A DNA stretch of 64,000 nt from Aliamphritea ceti (lineage in GTDB: Bacteria > Pseudomonadota > Gammaproteobacteria > Pseudomonadales > Balneatricaceae), in NCBI RefSeq assembly GCF_024347215.1, contig NZ_AP025282.1, positions 3,224,001 through 3,288,000 on the forward strand, written 5' to 3'. The first letter of the stretch is position 1. Every line of letters begins with the position of its first letter. This document shows, one piece after another, positions 26,844-35,584 of the stretch. Under the pieces are notes generated by a model. It was given only the letters and a program-made list of their open reading frames with translations, searched no databases and was not told where the DNA came from. The position numbers and the translations under genes were made by a program.

Positions 26844-26919
26844 TGGTGGGCGTGGAGAGGCTCGAACTCCCGACATTCGCCTTGTAAGGGCGACGCTCTC
26901 CCAACTGAGCTACACGCCC
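26844..26919 (-). tRNA. tRNA-Val (TAC), copy 2
   Basis: Identical to the other Val copies; 76 nt with encoded CCA. 20-base spacer to Asp copy 2. Confidence 0.97.
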
Positions 26920-26978
26920 ACTAAACAAAGTTGAAGATTTTAGGCTCTGCTTCAAGAGCTGCCGCTTCTCAAGAGAAG

Positions 26979-27055
26979 TGGCGGAACGGACGGGACTCGA
27001 ACCCGCGACCCCCTGCGTGACAGGCAGGTATTCTAACCAACTGAACTACCGCTCC
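26979..27055 (-). tRNA. tRNA-Asp (GTC), copy 3
   Basis: Identical Asp copy. Here the spacer to the Val gene is only 6 bases (27056-27061), unlike units 1 and 2. Confidence 0.97.
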
Positions 27056-27061
27056 GTTTAG

Positions 27062-27137
27062 TGGTGGGCGTGGAGAGGCTCGAACTCCCGACATTCGCCT
27101 TGTAAGGGCGACGCTCTCCCAACTGAGCTACACGCCC
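27062..27137 (-). tRNA. tRNA-Val (TAC), copy 3
   Basis: Identical Val copy; 76 nt with encoded CCA. Confidence 0.97.
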
Positions 27138-27196
27138 ACTAAACAAAGTTGAAGATTTTTGGCTCTACTTCAAGAGCTGCCGCTTCTCAAGAGAAG

Positions 27197-27273
27197 TGGC
27201 GGAACGGACGGGACTCGAACCCGCGACCCCCTGCGTGACAGGCAGGTATTCTAACCAACTGAACTACCGCTCC
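27197..27273 (-). tRNA. tRNA-Asp (GTC), copy 4
   Basis: Identical Asp copy, again with a 6-base spacer to its Val partner. Confidence 0.97.
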
Positions 27274-27279
27274 GTTTAG

Positions 27280-27355
27280 TGGTGGGCGTGGAGAGGCTCG
27301 AACTCCCGACATTCGCCTTGTAAGGGCGACGCTCTCCCAACTGAGCTACACGCCC
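27280..27355 (-). tRNA. tRNA-Val (TAC), copy 4
   Basis: Identical Val copy; 76 nt with encoded CCA. Confidence 0.97.
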
Positions 27356-27413
27356 ACTAAACAAAGTTGAAGATTTTAGACTCTGCTTCAAGAGTTTCTC
27401 TTCTTAAGAAGAG

Positions 27414-27490
27414 TGGCGGAACGGACGGGACTCGAACCCGCGACCCCCTGCGTGACAGGCAGGTATTCTAACCAACTGAACTACCGCTCC
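27414..27490 (-). tRNA. tRNA-Asp (GTC), copy 5
   Basis: Identical Asp copy. The spacer just beyond its CCA end contains the perfect palindrome CTCTTCTTAAGAAGAG. Confidence 0.97.
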
Positions 27491-27511
27491 ACTCTATAGT
27501 GTTCGATTTGA

Positions 27512-27587
27512 TGGTGGGCGTGGAGAGGCTCGAACTCCCGACATTCGCCTTGTAAGGGCGACGCTCTCCCAACTGAGCTACACGCCC
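27512..27587 (-). tRNA. tRNA-Val (TAC), copy 5, promoter-proximal
   Basis: Identical Val copy, first gene of the array in transcription order. Its 5' end lies about ten bases after the predicted start of transcription. The spacer to Asp copy 5 (21 bases) is unrelated to those of the other units. Confidence 0.97.
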
Positions 27588-27603
27588 TCAAATCGAGAGC
27601 CGA

Positions 27604-27632
27604 ATTGTAAGGATTTTACGTGCCTTGTCAAA
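27604..27632 (-). promoter_or_regulatory. Strong sigma-70 promoter of the tRNA array
   Basis: On the minus strand TTGACA (27627-27632), 16-base spacer, TACAAT (27604-27609), followed by a C/G-containing discriminator. This fits a strong, possibly stringently controlled stable-RNA promoter about 16 bases before the first tRNA. Confidence 0.8.
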
Positions 27633-27820
27633 CATTTATCCGAAATTATTTCACAGCCGTCACTAAGTAATTTATTCGCGATTTACCGAACTACACCCTG
27701 CCCGATATTTTCTAACTAATTCAATTAGTTCAACTTTATGCTGCAGGAATAGAATGACCGACATTCATTTATCCCCAGAACCCTTTATACTGAGCCCATC
27801 ACTTAGGGGAAAGACACTAC

Positions 27821-28405
27821 ATGCAAACAGCAGACAACCTACAGAAACAGATTGATCAGTTCATCCAATCCAGCATTGAACTGCAACACAGCACTCACGG
27901 CCGGCTACCCCTGACACTGGCCGATACAGACTGGCCTTCTGCCTGCTACCAAGAGTCCCCTGCAAATACTGAAAGCCACCAGGTATGGCAACCCATTCAG
28001 CAAAACAGCTACGCAGAAGATATGTTTGATCGTCTGGAAGAAGCACTTGGGTACAAAGTTCATCCTGATATTCGCACTTGGTACAGCAGCTACTGGTCTG
28101 ATCCAATCCCTGCCCAGTGCTCTGAAGGCGACCTTAGCCTGCTATTCATCTGGAGCGAAAAAGACTGCGAACGTTTAAGAGGCAACCTGATTGGTCACCT
28201 GCTCAACAAACAAAAGCAACGCCATCCGCCAAGCATCTTTTTTGCCTGTACAGAGCCCGACGGTGATCACTACCTGAGTATCGATAACGACAGTGGAGAA
28301 GTCTGGCTGGAACTTCCGGGCCGCCCGGCAATCCGAAAGATAGCAGGCTCATTAAGTGAATTCCTCACGACACTGACGCCTTTACCTATCCCTGACACGG
28401 AGTAA
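27821..28405 (+). CDS. syd: SecY-interacting protein Syd
   Basis: Syd is a soluble protein that binds SecY and is proposed to check assembly of the translocon at the inner face of the membrane. The 194-residue protein has the family marks VWQPIQQNSYAEDMFDRLEE, EALGYKVHPDIRTWYSSYWS and FACTEPDGDHYLSIDNDSGE. The length matches E. coli Syd (about 181). It is followed six bases later by the YajG-like lipoprotein gene, so they are probably one transcript, ending at the terminator at 29041. Confidence 0.9.
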   Translation: MQTADNLQKQIDQFIQSSIELQHSTHGRLPLTLADTDWPSACYQESPANTESHQVWQPIQQNSYAEDMFDRLEEALGYKVHPDIRTWYSSYWSDPIPAQCSEGDLSLLFIWSEKDCERLRGNLIGHLLNKQKQRHPPSIFFACTEPDGDHYLSIDNDSGEVWLELPGRPAIRKIAGSLSEFLTTLTPLPIPDTE

Positions 28406-28411
28406 TCAGTT

Positions 28412-28987
28412 ATGCGTTTTTTAATGATGTCTGTATTCGCCTCATTATTGCTACTAAGTGGCTGCAGCAAATTTCAGCCCCACCAGGTAGACCTGCAAGC
28501 CCTGCACCCCAAAATTGATACCAAGCAACGCTTACCTGAAGGCCTTACAGTTGAAGTTGAAACCCGCGACCTGCGTCCAGACAGCCTGATTGGTTACCGT
28601 ATCAGTCGCCTCAGTGACCGTGCTCCTGTAGAACTGGCTCTGCCAGCCAACATGCAAATCAATCAGGGAGCTAAAGTTGCACTGGTGAAACTCGACGCAA
28701 CACCGGTCGCCAGTAATGCTGAAGTTAAACTGGTACTGGTCCTCACTGATCTGAGCTATTCCGCAACCGTAGAAGCACTGCAAACAGTGACAGTTAAAGC
28801 CGGTCTCGAAGTAAAAGCCAGCAAATACAACCGCAGCTACACCGGCAACTACAACAGCCAGAAGCAACACCAGTTTGTCGCTACTCCGGATCTTCAGGAA
28901 AATCAGGCCATCGTTCAGGAAATCATTCTTGAAACGTTAAGTCGCGCCTTCAGTGACCCTCAGCTACTGGATTTCATCTCACAATAA
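28412..28987 (+). CDS. YajG-family lipoprotein
   Basis: A 191-residue predicted lipoprotein. Its signal peptide ends in the lipobox LLLSGC (lipid-bearing Cys at residue 18). The mature part matches YajG-like proteins (TVEVETRDLRPDSLIGYRIS). The residue after Cys is Ser, so outer-membrane sorting is expected. The function of the family is unknown. It follows syd by six bases. Confidence 0.82.
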   Translation: MRFLMMSVFASLLLLSGCSKFQPHQVDLQALHPKIDTKQRLPEGLTVEVETRDLRPDSLIGYRISRLSDRAPVELALPANMQINQGAKVALVKLDATPVASNAEVKLVLVLTDLSYSATVEALQTVTVKAGLEVKASKYNRSYTGNYNSQKQHQFVATPDLQENQAIVQEIILETLSRAFSDPQLLDFISQ

Positions 28988-29037
28988 AACAGCTAAGCAA
29001 GGCAGCGAAATAACCTTACAAAGCTCTTCTCCAACAA

Positions 29038-29068
29038 ACAAAAACAGGCCTGATGGCCTGTTTTTTTT
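29038..29068 (+). terminator. Rho-independent terminator after syd-yajG
   Basis: AAAACAGGCC, four-base loop TGAT, GGCCTGTTTTTTTT. A perfect stem with a long U-run. Confidence 0.92.
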
Positions 29069-29176
29069 GTTTTACTGATTTGACCTTAACTCACTCGCTA
29101 AGCTGGGCACTCCAAAACATCACCATTACTCGCCGACAGCGCTATATTTTTAGCAAACAAGCTTCTTCAGTGAAGA

Positions 29177-29845
29177 TCACCAGCCGACAGTGTAGGACAG
29201 CATTCTGCTGATATGCGCCAACGGTCTGCCTGACTCCTGTTGCCAGGCATTAAAAGCATTTTGCACCAATACCAGATCCCGCTTCGCCGTCGGAGCCTTA
29301 TCAATAACCCCCTGAGCCTTGAGCGCTGCGACTACATCATCCGTCAGCAAAAAAGTATCTTTACCTATCTGCCGAAGAAAATAAGCTGCTGAGCGCCCTC
29401 CCAGCTGCTGCCCTTCCTTCTTCAAAAAAGCCCAAAGCCCTACAATATCTTCTGTTGGCCAGTCAGCCAGCATCTTTGCAAAGCTGCCATGATCATCGCC
29501 ATAATTAACAATCATTGTGGCATTTATACGCACCGCTTTAATCTTCCCCCAGTGCCGGATGATCTTGTCATTCTGCATCATATTTTCCAGCTGCTCATCA
29601 CTCATCAGGGCAATTTTATGCGGCGCAAACCCCCAGAAAGCTTCTTCGAACGCAGGCCACTTTCCATCCACCAGAGAATGCTTCAACCCTGCCCGAAAAA
29701 TTCTTCGCGACATTTCTGAAAGTACCCGGTCATCCCCCAGCTCAGCCAGATACTCAGGCGACTGCACAACAGGCATCAGACTTTCCAGATCATGCCCGGC
29801 CTTATGTGCGCTGACATGCTCATAAATCCACTTAAATGACTTCAC
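29177..29845 (-). CDS. DNA-3-methyladenine glycosylase I-like protein (Tag superfamily)
   Basis: A 222-residue helical protein of the Tag/COG2818 superfamily, recognised by RRIFRAGLKHSLVDGKWPAF, FWGFAPHKIALMSDEQLENM and NATMIVNYGDDHGSF. True Tag enzymes hold zinc with two Cys and two His. This protein has no cysteine at all, so it is a divergent member; glycosylase activity is not assured. The start is a GTG that immediately follows the msrB stop (TGA|GTG), implying coupled translation with methionine sulfoxide reductase. Confidence 0.78.
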   Translation of the reverse strand: MKSFKWIYEHVSAHKAGHDLESLMPVVQSPEYLAELGDDRVLSEMSRRIFRAGLKHSLVDGKWPAFEEAFWGFAPHKIALMSDEQLENMMQNDKIIRHWGKIKAVRINATMIVNYGDDHGSFAKMLADWPTEDIVGLWAFLKKEGQQLGGRSAAYFLRQIGKDTFLLTDDVVAALKAQGVIDKAPTAKRDLVLVQNAFNAWQQESGRPLAHISRMLSYTVGW

Positions 29846-30259
29846 TCAGCCATCCTCTTTCTCAGTAAAACCCAGGGAAACTGAATTGATGCAATAACGC
29901 AGTCCAGTCGGCGCAGGACCATCAGGAAAAACATGGCCTAAATGCGCACCACAACCATTACACACAACCTCTGTACGGACCATACCGTGGGAAACATCAC
30001 GATTTTCGCCAATACAAGCGTCATTCGCCGGCTGGTTAAAGCTCGGCCAGCCACAACCGGCATCAAATTTAGTATCAGAAACAAACAGCTCTTCACCACA
30101 ACAAACACACTGATACTGACCGGCAACAAAATGCTGATCGTATTCACCGCTATGTGGTCGCTCTGTGCCTTTCTGACGACACACCCGATATTGCTCAGGG
30201 CTCAGCTCTGACTGCCACTCAGCTTCACTGCGCTGACGTGGATATTTGTTTTCACCCAT
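29846..30259 (-). CDS. msrB: Peptide-methionine (R)-S-oxide reductase
   Basis: Reduces the R epimer of methionine sulfoxide in proteins, repairing oxidative damage. The 137-residue protein has the two zinc-binding CxxC pairs (CVCCGEEL and CNGCGAHLGHVF). The catalytic Cys is in LRYCINSVSLGF near the end, and the substrate loop is GCGWPSF. There is no signal peptide, so it is cytoplasmic. It is followed without a gap by the Tag-like gene. It is divergent from alaA. Confidence 0.96.
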   Translation of the reverse strand: MGENKYPRQRSEAEWQSELSPEQYRVCRQKGTERPHSGEYDQHFVAGQYQCVCCGEELFVSDTKFDAGCGWPSFNQPANDACIGENRDVSHGMVRTEVVCNGCGAHLGHVFPDGPAPTGLRYCINSVSLGFTEKEDG

Positions 30260-30432
30260 TGAAATTCCCCTGTTTTTTTACGCTCAACTACTGTTTATGG
30301 ACAGGCCAAATGCAGTATGATTCAAAACCTTGTTTTGATCGCCCAAAGTTAAACTTTAGCGTCCCGTGCATAAATTAAAATAATTAACTATTTCAGCCAC
30401 TTACTCATCGTGGCCACCAAGGATAAATAAAG

Positions 30433-31647
30433 ATGTCTACAATCCGCAAATCCAACAAGCTGATCAACGTCTGTTACGACATACGCGGACCGGTACTTCA
30501 GGAAGCCAAACGCCTTGAAGAAGAAGGCCAGCGGATCATCAAACTCAATATAGGCAACCCTGCCCCGTTCGGCTTTGACGCACCTGAAGAAATCATTCAG
30601 GACGTCGTACACAACCTGCCAACTGCGCAGGGCTATTGTGACTCAAAAGGCCTGTTTTCGGCCCGCAAAGCAGTCATGCAGGAAACCCAAAAACGTGGTA
30701 TCAAGAATGTCACCATCGAAGATATTTATCTGGGTAACGGTGTCAGCGAACTGATCGTGATGGCAACTCAGGGCCTGCTCAATGATAATGACGAACTCCT
30801 TATACCTGCACCTGATTACCCATTATGGACAGCTGCCGTAAGCCTTGCCGGCGGTACACCTGTGCATTATGAATGCGATGAAAGCCAGGACTGGGCACCA
30901 AGCATTGCTGACATGCGCAGCAAAATCAGCGATCACACTAAAGGAATTGTGGTCATCAACCCCAATAACCCTACCGGTGCCGTATACCCACAAGCAGTAC
31001 TGGAACAGATTATTGATCTGGCACGTGAATTCAACCTGATTATTTTTGCCGATGAGATTTACGACAAAATCATCTACGACGAAGCCAAACACATTCCACT
31101 GGCTAGCCTCAGCGATGATGTTTTCTGCATCACATTTAACGGCCTGTCAAAAACCTACCGTGCAGCAGGGTTCCGTTCCGGCTGGATGACCTTGAGCGGG
31201 CCTAAGCATCACGCCAGAGATTACATCGAAGGTCTGGATATGCTGGCCAGTATGCGCCTGTGTGCAAACGTTCCGGCGCAACATGCCATACAGACAGCAC
31301 TGGGCGGCTACCAGAGCATTAAAGAATTGATTATTCCTGGTGGTCGTCTTTATGACCAGCGCGAACTTGCATATCGTGAAATAAATGCAATTCCCGGGCT
31401 TTCCTGCATTAAGCCACAAGGGGCGCTATACTTGTTCGTCAAAGTCGATCCAGAGGTATATCCGGTTTTCAATGACGAGAAGCTGGCACTGGATTTATTG
31501 TTGCAGCAAAAAGTACTGATCGTACAGGGAAGCGGCTTCAACATGCCGGATACTCAGCACTTCCGCCTCGTATTTCTACCCAGGGAAGATGAACTCATGG
31601 ATGCTATTTCACGTATCGGAGAATTCTTCCGAAACTATTCAGAATAA
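30433..31647 (+). CDS. alaA: Alanine transaminase AlaA (pyridoxal aminotransferase)
   Basis: Converts pyruvate and glutamate to alanine and 2-oxoglutarate. The 404 residues match AlaA length. Motifs: IRGPVLQEAKRLEEEG, NIGNPAPFGFDAPEEI, the NPNNPTGAVYP substrate loop, FADEIYDKIIYD, and the Schiff-base Lys K240 in FNGLSKTYRAAGFRSGW. The C-terminal Arg in QHFRLVFLPRE binds the substrate carboxylate. AAGGA lies upstream of the ATG. It is monocistronic between the divergent msrB and the small gene at 31874. Confidence 0.95.
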   Translation: MSTIRKSNKLINVCYDIRGPVLQEAKRLEEEGQRIIKLNIGNPAPFGFDAPEEIIQDVVHNLPTAQGYCDSKGLFSARKAVMQETQKRGIKNVTIEDIYLGNGVSELIVMATQGLLNDNDELLIPAPDYPLWTAAVSLAGGTPVHYECDESQDWAPSIADMRSKISDHTKGIVVINPNNPTGAVYPQAVLEQIIDLAREFNLIIFADEIYDKIIYDEAKHIPLASLSDDVFCITFNGLSKTYRAAGFRSGWMTLSGPKHHARDYIEGLDMLASMRLCANVPAQHAIQTALGGYQSIKELIIPGGRLYDQRELAYREINAIPGLSCIKPQGALYLFVKVDPEVYPVFNDEKLALDLLLQQKVLIVQGSGFNMPDTQHFRLVFLPREDELMDAISRIGEFFRNYSE

Positions 31648-31873
31648 CTGAATAGGCTTTCGCTCTGATCCACTGCCGGTAAATCATTACCGGCAGCTAT
31701 ACCTGTCCACAGCACTTCCACATAATGAAAACAGCCTTTAACGCGGCAATTCGCTTTCCCTTACCGAACAGCGTAAGATTTTTATCATATAAGCCAGCTA
31801 TACTTCTTTAGGCTTTATCGCTGACGCATTATTAACATTCAGCATATTCAATCCACCAGCAACTGGAAGCACT

Positions 31874-32242
31874 ATGTTTATAAAGATCAAAAAGAATTGC
31901 GGTATTTTTATGGAACACAACGGTATGGAGAAAAATCATATCATTCCGGTCACCAGTAACTTTCTGATCAACCTCAACCATGCAGCAGAAATTTCCTTCT
32001 ACACAATCAAAGAAACTAAAACTAAATTTGACCTGGAAAACCACGAAATCAACGTACCGCCACACACTCGCGTCATCCACATGCAAATGACCTATCGCCA
32101 CTCAAGCACTAAAGAACGCATCGGCGACACTAAAGGCAGCATCGTTGAACGTAACTACTACAAGTTCTATTTCATGCCTGAAGAAATGGGACAATACGAA
32201 CAACTGCGTGGCCACATTGAAAACCACGTCCTGAATCTGTAA
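31874..32242 (+). CDS. Conserved-looking hypothetical protein, 122 residues
   Basis: Not recognised. Soluble, basic N-terminus (MFIKIKKNCGIFMEHNG), then a beta-rich-looking region (NFLINLNHAAEISFYTIKET, HTRVIHMQMTYRHSS). It ends in GQYEQLRGHIENHVLNL. GGAAG lies four bases before the ATG, and a perfect 11-bp stem terminator follows the stop, so expression as its own unit is likely. No signal peptide or membrane segment. The ATGs at codons 13 and 18 are alternative starts. Confidence 0.75.
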   Translation: MFIKIKKNCGIFMEHNGMEKNHIIPVTSNFLINLNHAAEISFYTIKETKTKFDLENHEINVPPHTRVIHMQMTYRHSSTKERIGDTKGSIVERNYYKFYFMPEEMGQYEQLRGHIENHVLNL

Positions 32243-32264
32243 TCAGCACAAAAAACACAACAGT

Positions 32265-32299
32265 CTCTGCTATGGCTGGGAAATCAGCCCATAGCAGAG
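32265..32299 (+). terminator. Rho-independent terminator
   Basis: CTCTGCTATGG pairs perfectly with CCATAGCAGAG around a 13-base loop, followed by CACTATTTTTC. Confidence 0.8.
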
Positions 32300-32582
32300 C
32301 ACTATTTTTCAAAATTCCGCATATTTCTCTTCAGCACACCCACACAAGCCTCCGACTGTAGCACATGTAAACAAACGTAAGTTTTTTTCACTGACCACCT
32401 CCCATAATGAGATTATATTTGCTTGCAAAACAAGCCTCTTCGTATTTATCTATAACCGTCAACTCAATTACTTACGTGATTAGAAACGGATATTCGGCCA
32501 CGCTTATCTGGTGCCAATAAACCGCATACACTGAGTTGGACAACGAATTATAAGATAGCCTGTCACAGATTAAGGAGCGGCT
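32300..32582. other. Intergenic region upstream of HDOD gene
   Basis: AT-rich. A small inverted repeat GCTTGCAAAACAAGC (near 32421-32435) is visible. No small gene or clear promoter seen; the HDOD gene is preceded by GGAGCGGCT. Confidence 0.45.
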
Positions 32583-33410
32583 ATGGAAGTCAGCGAATTA
32601 TTACAACAAACTCACAAATTACCGAATGTACCGGACGTGGTACGTGAGCTGATCCAACAACTGAACAACCCGAATGCCGACTACGGTGAAATCAGCGAAA
32701 AGGTCTCTAAGGATCAGACCATGTCACTGAAAATATTACGCCTGGTTAACTCTGCTCATTTCGGCCTGAGCCGCAAAGTATCTTCAATCGACGAAGCCGT
32801 CGTAATGCTGGGTATGACTCAGCTAAAAACACTGGTTATCGCATCAGGCCTGGCAGGTTCTGTCAGCGAAGTTGAAGGCCTGAATCTTAAGGAATTCTGG
32901 TCACAGTCATTCCGCATTGCCACTATCGCTAAGTGGTATGCAAGCAAAACTGACTCAGTTGATCCCGACGTCGCTTTCACCATCGGCCTGATTCATAACA
33001 TTGGCCGCCTGTTACTGCATCTTACCAAACCAAAACTGGCTGAGGCGATTCAGGCACGGGTGAAAGAAGCAGGCACCAGCCGCTCTGCGGCAGAAATGGA
33101 ACGCCTGAATTTTACGACACCTGAAGCTGGTCAGGCATTACTGGATATGTGGAAATTTCCTGCTGAACTGGGACAAGCGGTTCGCTACCACAAGAACCCA
33201 ATGGAGGCTGAGCCACCTAATGCAGCATGTGCAATTACCAATATCGCCTGCTACCTGAACGCTTGTATACGCAGCAACCGAAGCGTTGAGGAAACAACCG
33301 CACGCTTCCCAATGAAAGTAGCATCACTGGCAGGCCTGCCAGCAGATATTGCCAGCAGCTGTGAAGAAGCTATGACGCTGGAGTCCGGCCTGGACGGCCT
33401 GGCGGGCTAA
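32583..33410 (+). CDS. HDOD-domain signalling protein
   Basis: A 275-residue protein made of one HDOD domain, a metal-lacking relative of HD phosphohydrolases used in signalling. Seen: LPNVPDVVRELIQQLNNPNA, DQTMSLKILRLVNSAHFGLS and SSIDEAVVMLGMTQLKTLVI. The later HD-like segment reads GLIHNIGRLLL, where the Asp of HD is Asn. That loss fits the family. Relatives act in motility and cyclic-di-GMP networks. GGAG precedes the ATG. It stands alone. Confidence 0.9.
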   Translation: MEVSELLQQTHKLPNVPDVVRELIQQLNNPNADYGEISEKVSKDQTMSLKILRLVNSAHFGLSRKVSSIDEAVVMLGMTQLKTLVIASGLAGSVSEVEGLNLKEFWSQSFRIATIAKWYASKTDSVDPDVAFTIGLIHNIGRLLLHLTKPKLAEAIQARVKEAGTSRSAAEMERLNFTTPEAGQALLDMWKFPAELGQAVRYHKNPMEAEPPNAACAITNIACYLNACIRSNRSVEETTARFPMKVASLAGLPADIASSCEEAMTLESGLDGLAG

Positions 33411-33519
33411 CTGATTCTAAGTTACTGAATTCAGGCTGCTGGACCCGGCAGCCTGAACCTTCCTCATAGAGTCCATTCATCGACTATTAAATAGATTTTT
33501 TCAAAGCAGCTTTTTCAAA

Positions 33520-34446
33520 CTATTTGTTCAAACTGTTTTTTTCGAACAGCAGGACTTTAAGTGCCCGCTCGGGGTCCGCATCTGGAAAATCCTCAGGATT
33601 AGCAAGACGTTCAACGAACCTGAATTCCGGACAATACTCTGCCATTAAATCCAGCAGGAACTGACTATCCAGCTCAGGTGAGTTCAGGCAACTCAGTACT
33701 CTGGCATTTTCACAGGTCAAATCAGGTAAACGCCGTAACACCTTTAAATAATCCTTCGTCGCCACGAAACTGCCCTTTTGAAAACTTGGCGGATCGATCA
33801 CTACCAGATCATAAGGCCCTTCACGTTTTAATTTGCCCCAGGAGCGAAATAAATCATGTGCAAAGAATTTAACTTTACTCATATCATGCCCGTTCAGACG
33901 ATGATTCTCGCGACCGGTATTCAGTGCAGGACTACTCATATCAAGATTAACAACTTTGGCAGCACCACCTGCCAGAGCAGCGACTGAAAACCCGCAAGTA
34001 TAGGCAAACAAATTCAGGACTCGCAAACCTTTACTCTGCTGCTGCACCCAGCGGCGACCTTCACGCATATCCAGAAACAGACCACTGTTTTGGTTTCTCA
34101 GAGGCTGCATCCAAAACTGCAAATTCCCTTCAGTCACAGCTAACCGCTGCAACTCGGTTTCCGGCGCCTGCCAACATACTTTAATACTATCTTCCCGCAG
34201 ATAGCGATACTGAATAACCAGCGTCTCCGGTTTGTAAACCGGATGTTCAGCAAAAAATGCCACCAACTGATCAAGCTGCTGCTCCGGAATCTCGCTGAAC
34301 AGACGGATAATAATTAATGGCGGTAAGCGGTCAATAACCACATCTTCAAAACCACTGAAACACTGCCCGCGCCCATGAAACAACCGGGTAACTTCACCCT
34401 TACGCTGGGTAAACTGCTGTTCTATATACTCAAATACAGCCTGCAT
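33520..34446 (-). CDS. Class I SAM-dependent methyltransferase, RlmI-like C-terminal domain
   Basis: A 308-residue methyltransferase of the COG1092 group. The SAM-binding motif I is LNLFAYTCGFSVAALAGGA, followed by the acidic loop VVNLDMSSPAL and motif IV VVIDPPSFQKGSF. The last (DPPSF) is typical of rRNA cytosine or guanine methyltransferases. The N-terminal PUA domain of RlmI is replaced by a different ~100-residue region. An unpaired Cys lies in LSCLNSPELD. The RNA target cannot be assigned. Confidence 0.86.
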   Translation of the reverse strand: MQAVFEYIEQQFTQRKGEVTRLFHGRGQCFSGFEDVVIDRLPPLIIIRLFSEIPEQQLDQLVAFFAEHPVYKPETLVIQYRYLREDSIKVCWQAPETELQRLAVTEGNLQFWMQPLRNQNSGLFLDMREGRRWVQQQSKGLRVLNLFAYTCGFSVAALAGGAAKVVNLDMSSPALNTGRENHRLNGHDMSKVKFFAHDLFRSWGKLKREGPYDLVVIDPPSFQKGSFVATKDYLKVLRRLPDLTCENARVLSCLNSPELDSQFLLDLMAEYCPEFRFVERLANPEDFPDADPERALKVLLFEKNSLNK

Positions 34447-34687
34447 ATCATCCTACTCTGAGCAAATCGCCAGCACCCATAAATATGCAATGTCAGCGTC
34501 TTCGAATTGTAATTTCTGGCGATTATAGTCATCTGATACAGGCCACACCAGCCCGGACTTATTTCGCCGGTACGCTTGAAACTTAACCCAACCGCCTATA
34601 TCTAAAGAACAACTTCTAACGCTTACTGAAATGGCTATAACTCGCCGCAGTAAAACGTTCCACATAGCCAGCCAAAGGTTATATACC

Positions 34688-35566
34688 ATGCGTATCGTAC
34701 TTTTCCTTCTGACCAACTTAGCTATTATTTTGGTTGCCAGCATTACCCTAAGCCTGTTGGGCGTAGGCTCCAGCCTGCAGGCTAACGGCGTTGACCTTGA
34801 TCTCGGCAACTTGCTGATCATATGCGCCGTTTTCGGCTTTATAGGCTCTTTTATCTCATTGCTGCTATCCAAATTCATGGCAAAGCGCTCTACGGGCCTG
34901 CAAATGATCGAACAGGCCAGCAATGCTGACGAACAGTGGCTGTTAGACACTGTTCAGGAGCTTTCTAACGAAGCAGGCATAGGTATGCCTGAAGTCGGTA
35001 TATTCCCTGCAGAGCAAGCTAACGCCTTCGCAACAGGCTGGAATAAAAACAACGCACTGGTAGGCATCAGCCTTGGCTTGCTGCAACGCTTCCGCCGGGA
35101 AGAAATTCGTGCAGTTCTGGCTCACGAAATCGGCCACGTAGCGAACGGTGACATGGTCACCCTGGCTTTGATTCAGGGTGTCGTGAATACCTTCGTGATG
35201 TTTTTTGCCCGCATCATTGGCCACTTTGTTGACCGGGTCATTCTGAAAAACGAAGAAGGCCATGGCATTGGCTACTTCATCACATCCATCATTGCTGAAC
35301 TGATTTTGGGCGTACTGGCTTCCACCATCGTCGCCTGGTTCAGCCGCCGTCGTGAATTCCGCGCTGATGAAATGGGTGCCCGCCTGGCAGGTAACTTTGC
35401 GATGATTGGCGCCCTTCAGCGCCTAAAAGCTGAATACGAAGTGCCTGATCAAATGCCAGCGACCATGGCTGCCTTCGGCATCAGCAGCCATCTCAAGCAG
35501 GGCTTTATGGCCGCATTTGCTACCCACCCACCTCTGGATGACCGCATCGCAGCCCTTCAGAAATAA
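34688..35566 (+). CDS. htpX: Membrane-bound zinc protease HtpX
   Basis: Inner-membrane metalloprotease that helps degrade damaged membrane proteins together with FtsH. From the ATG at 34688 the protein is 292 residues. Membrane segments lie near 4-24 and 40-60, the zinc motif HEIGH at 146-150, two further membrane segments around 155-210, and the third zinc ligand in RRREFRADEMGA. AAGGTTATAT precedes this start. An upstream in-frame start would add 19 hydrophilic residues before the first membrane segment and is rejected. In other bacteria it is controlled by Cpx or heat shock; no site was recognised here. Confidence 0.96.
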   Translation: MRIVLFLLTNLAIILVASITLSLLGVGSSLQANGVDLDLGNLLIICAVFGFIGSFISLLLSKFMAKRSTGLQMIEQASNADEQWLLDTVQELSNEAGIGMPEVGIFPAEQANAFATGWNKNNALVGISLGLLQRFRREEIRAVLAHEIGHVANGDMVTLALIQGVVNTFVMFFARIIGHFVDRVILKNEEGHGIGYFITSIIAELILGVLASTIVAWFSRRREFRADEMGARLAGNFAMIGALQRLKAEYEVPDQMPATMAAFGISSHLKQGFMAAFATHPPLDDRIAALQK

Positions 35567-35584
35567 CCCGAACAGCCTTAACAC

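Larger units (their letters stand above)
26516..27587 (-). repeat. Tandem array of five tRNA-Val/tRNA-Asp units
   Basis: Five units of about 142-157 bases plus flanks, each Val then Asp on the minus strand. Between units, 58-59-base spacers share TTGAAGATTTT and CTTCAAGAG and end in a small inverted repeat next to the tRNA-Asp CCA end. Spacers inside units are of three kinds: 20, 6 and 21 bases. The near-identity of units indicates amplification or gene conversion. Confidence 0.95.

Noticed and set aside
26461..26955. A 164-codon open frame and two identical 62-codon frames on the other strand across the tRNA array
   Set aside because: They are translations of tRNA-Asp and tRNA-Val genes and repeat exactly with the array.
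26516..27587. Regular repeat-spacer appearance resembling a CRISPR array
   Set aside because: Every repeat is a complete tRNA with CCA end and cloverleaf; no cas genes.
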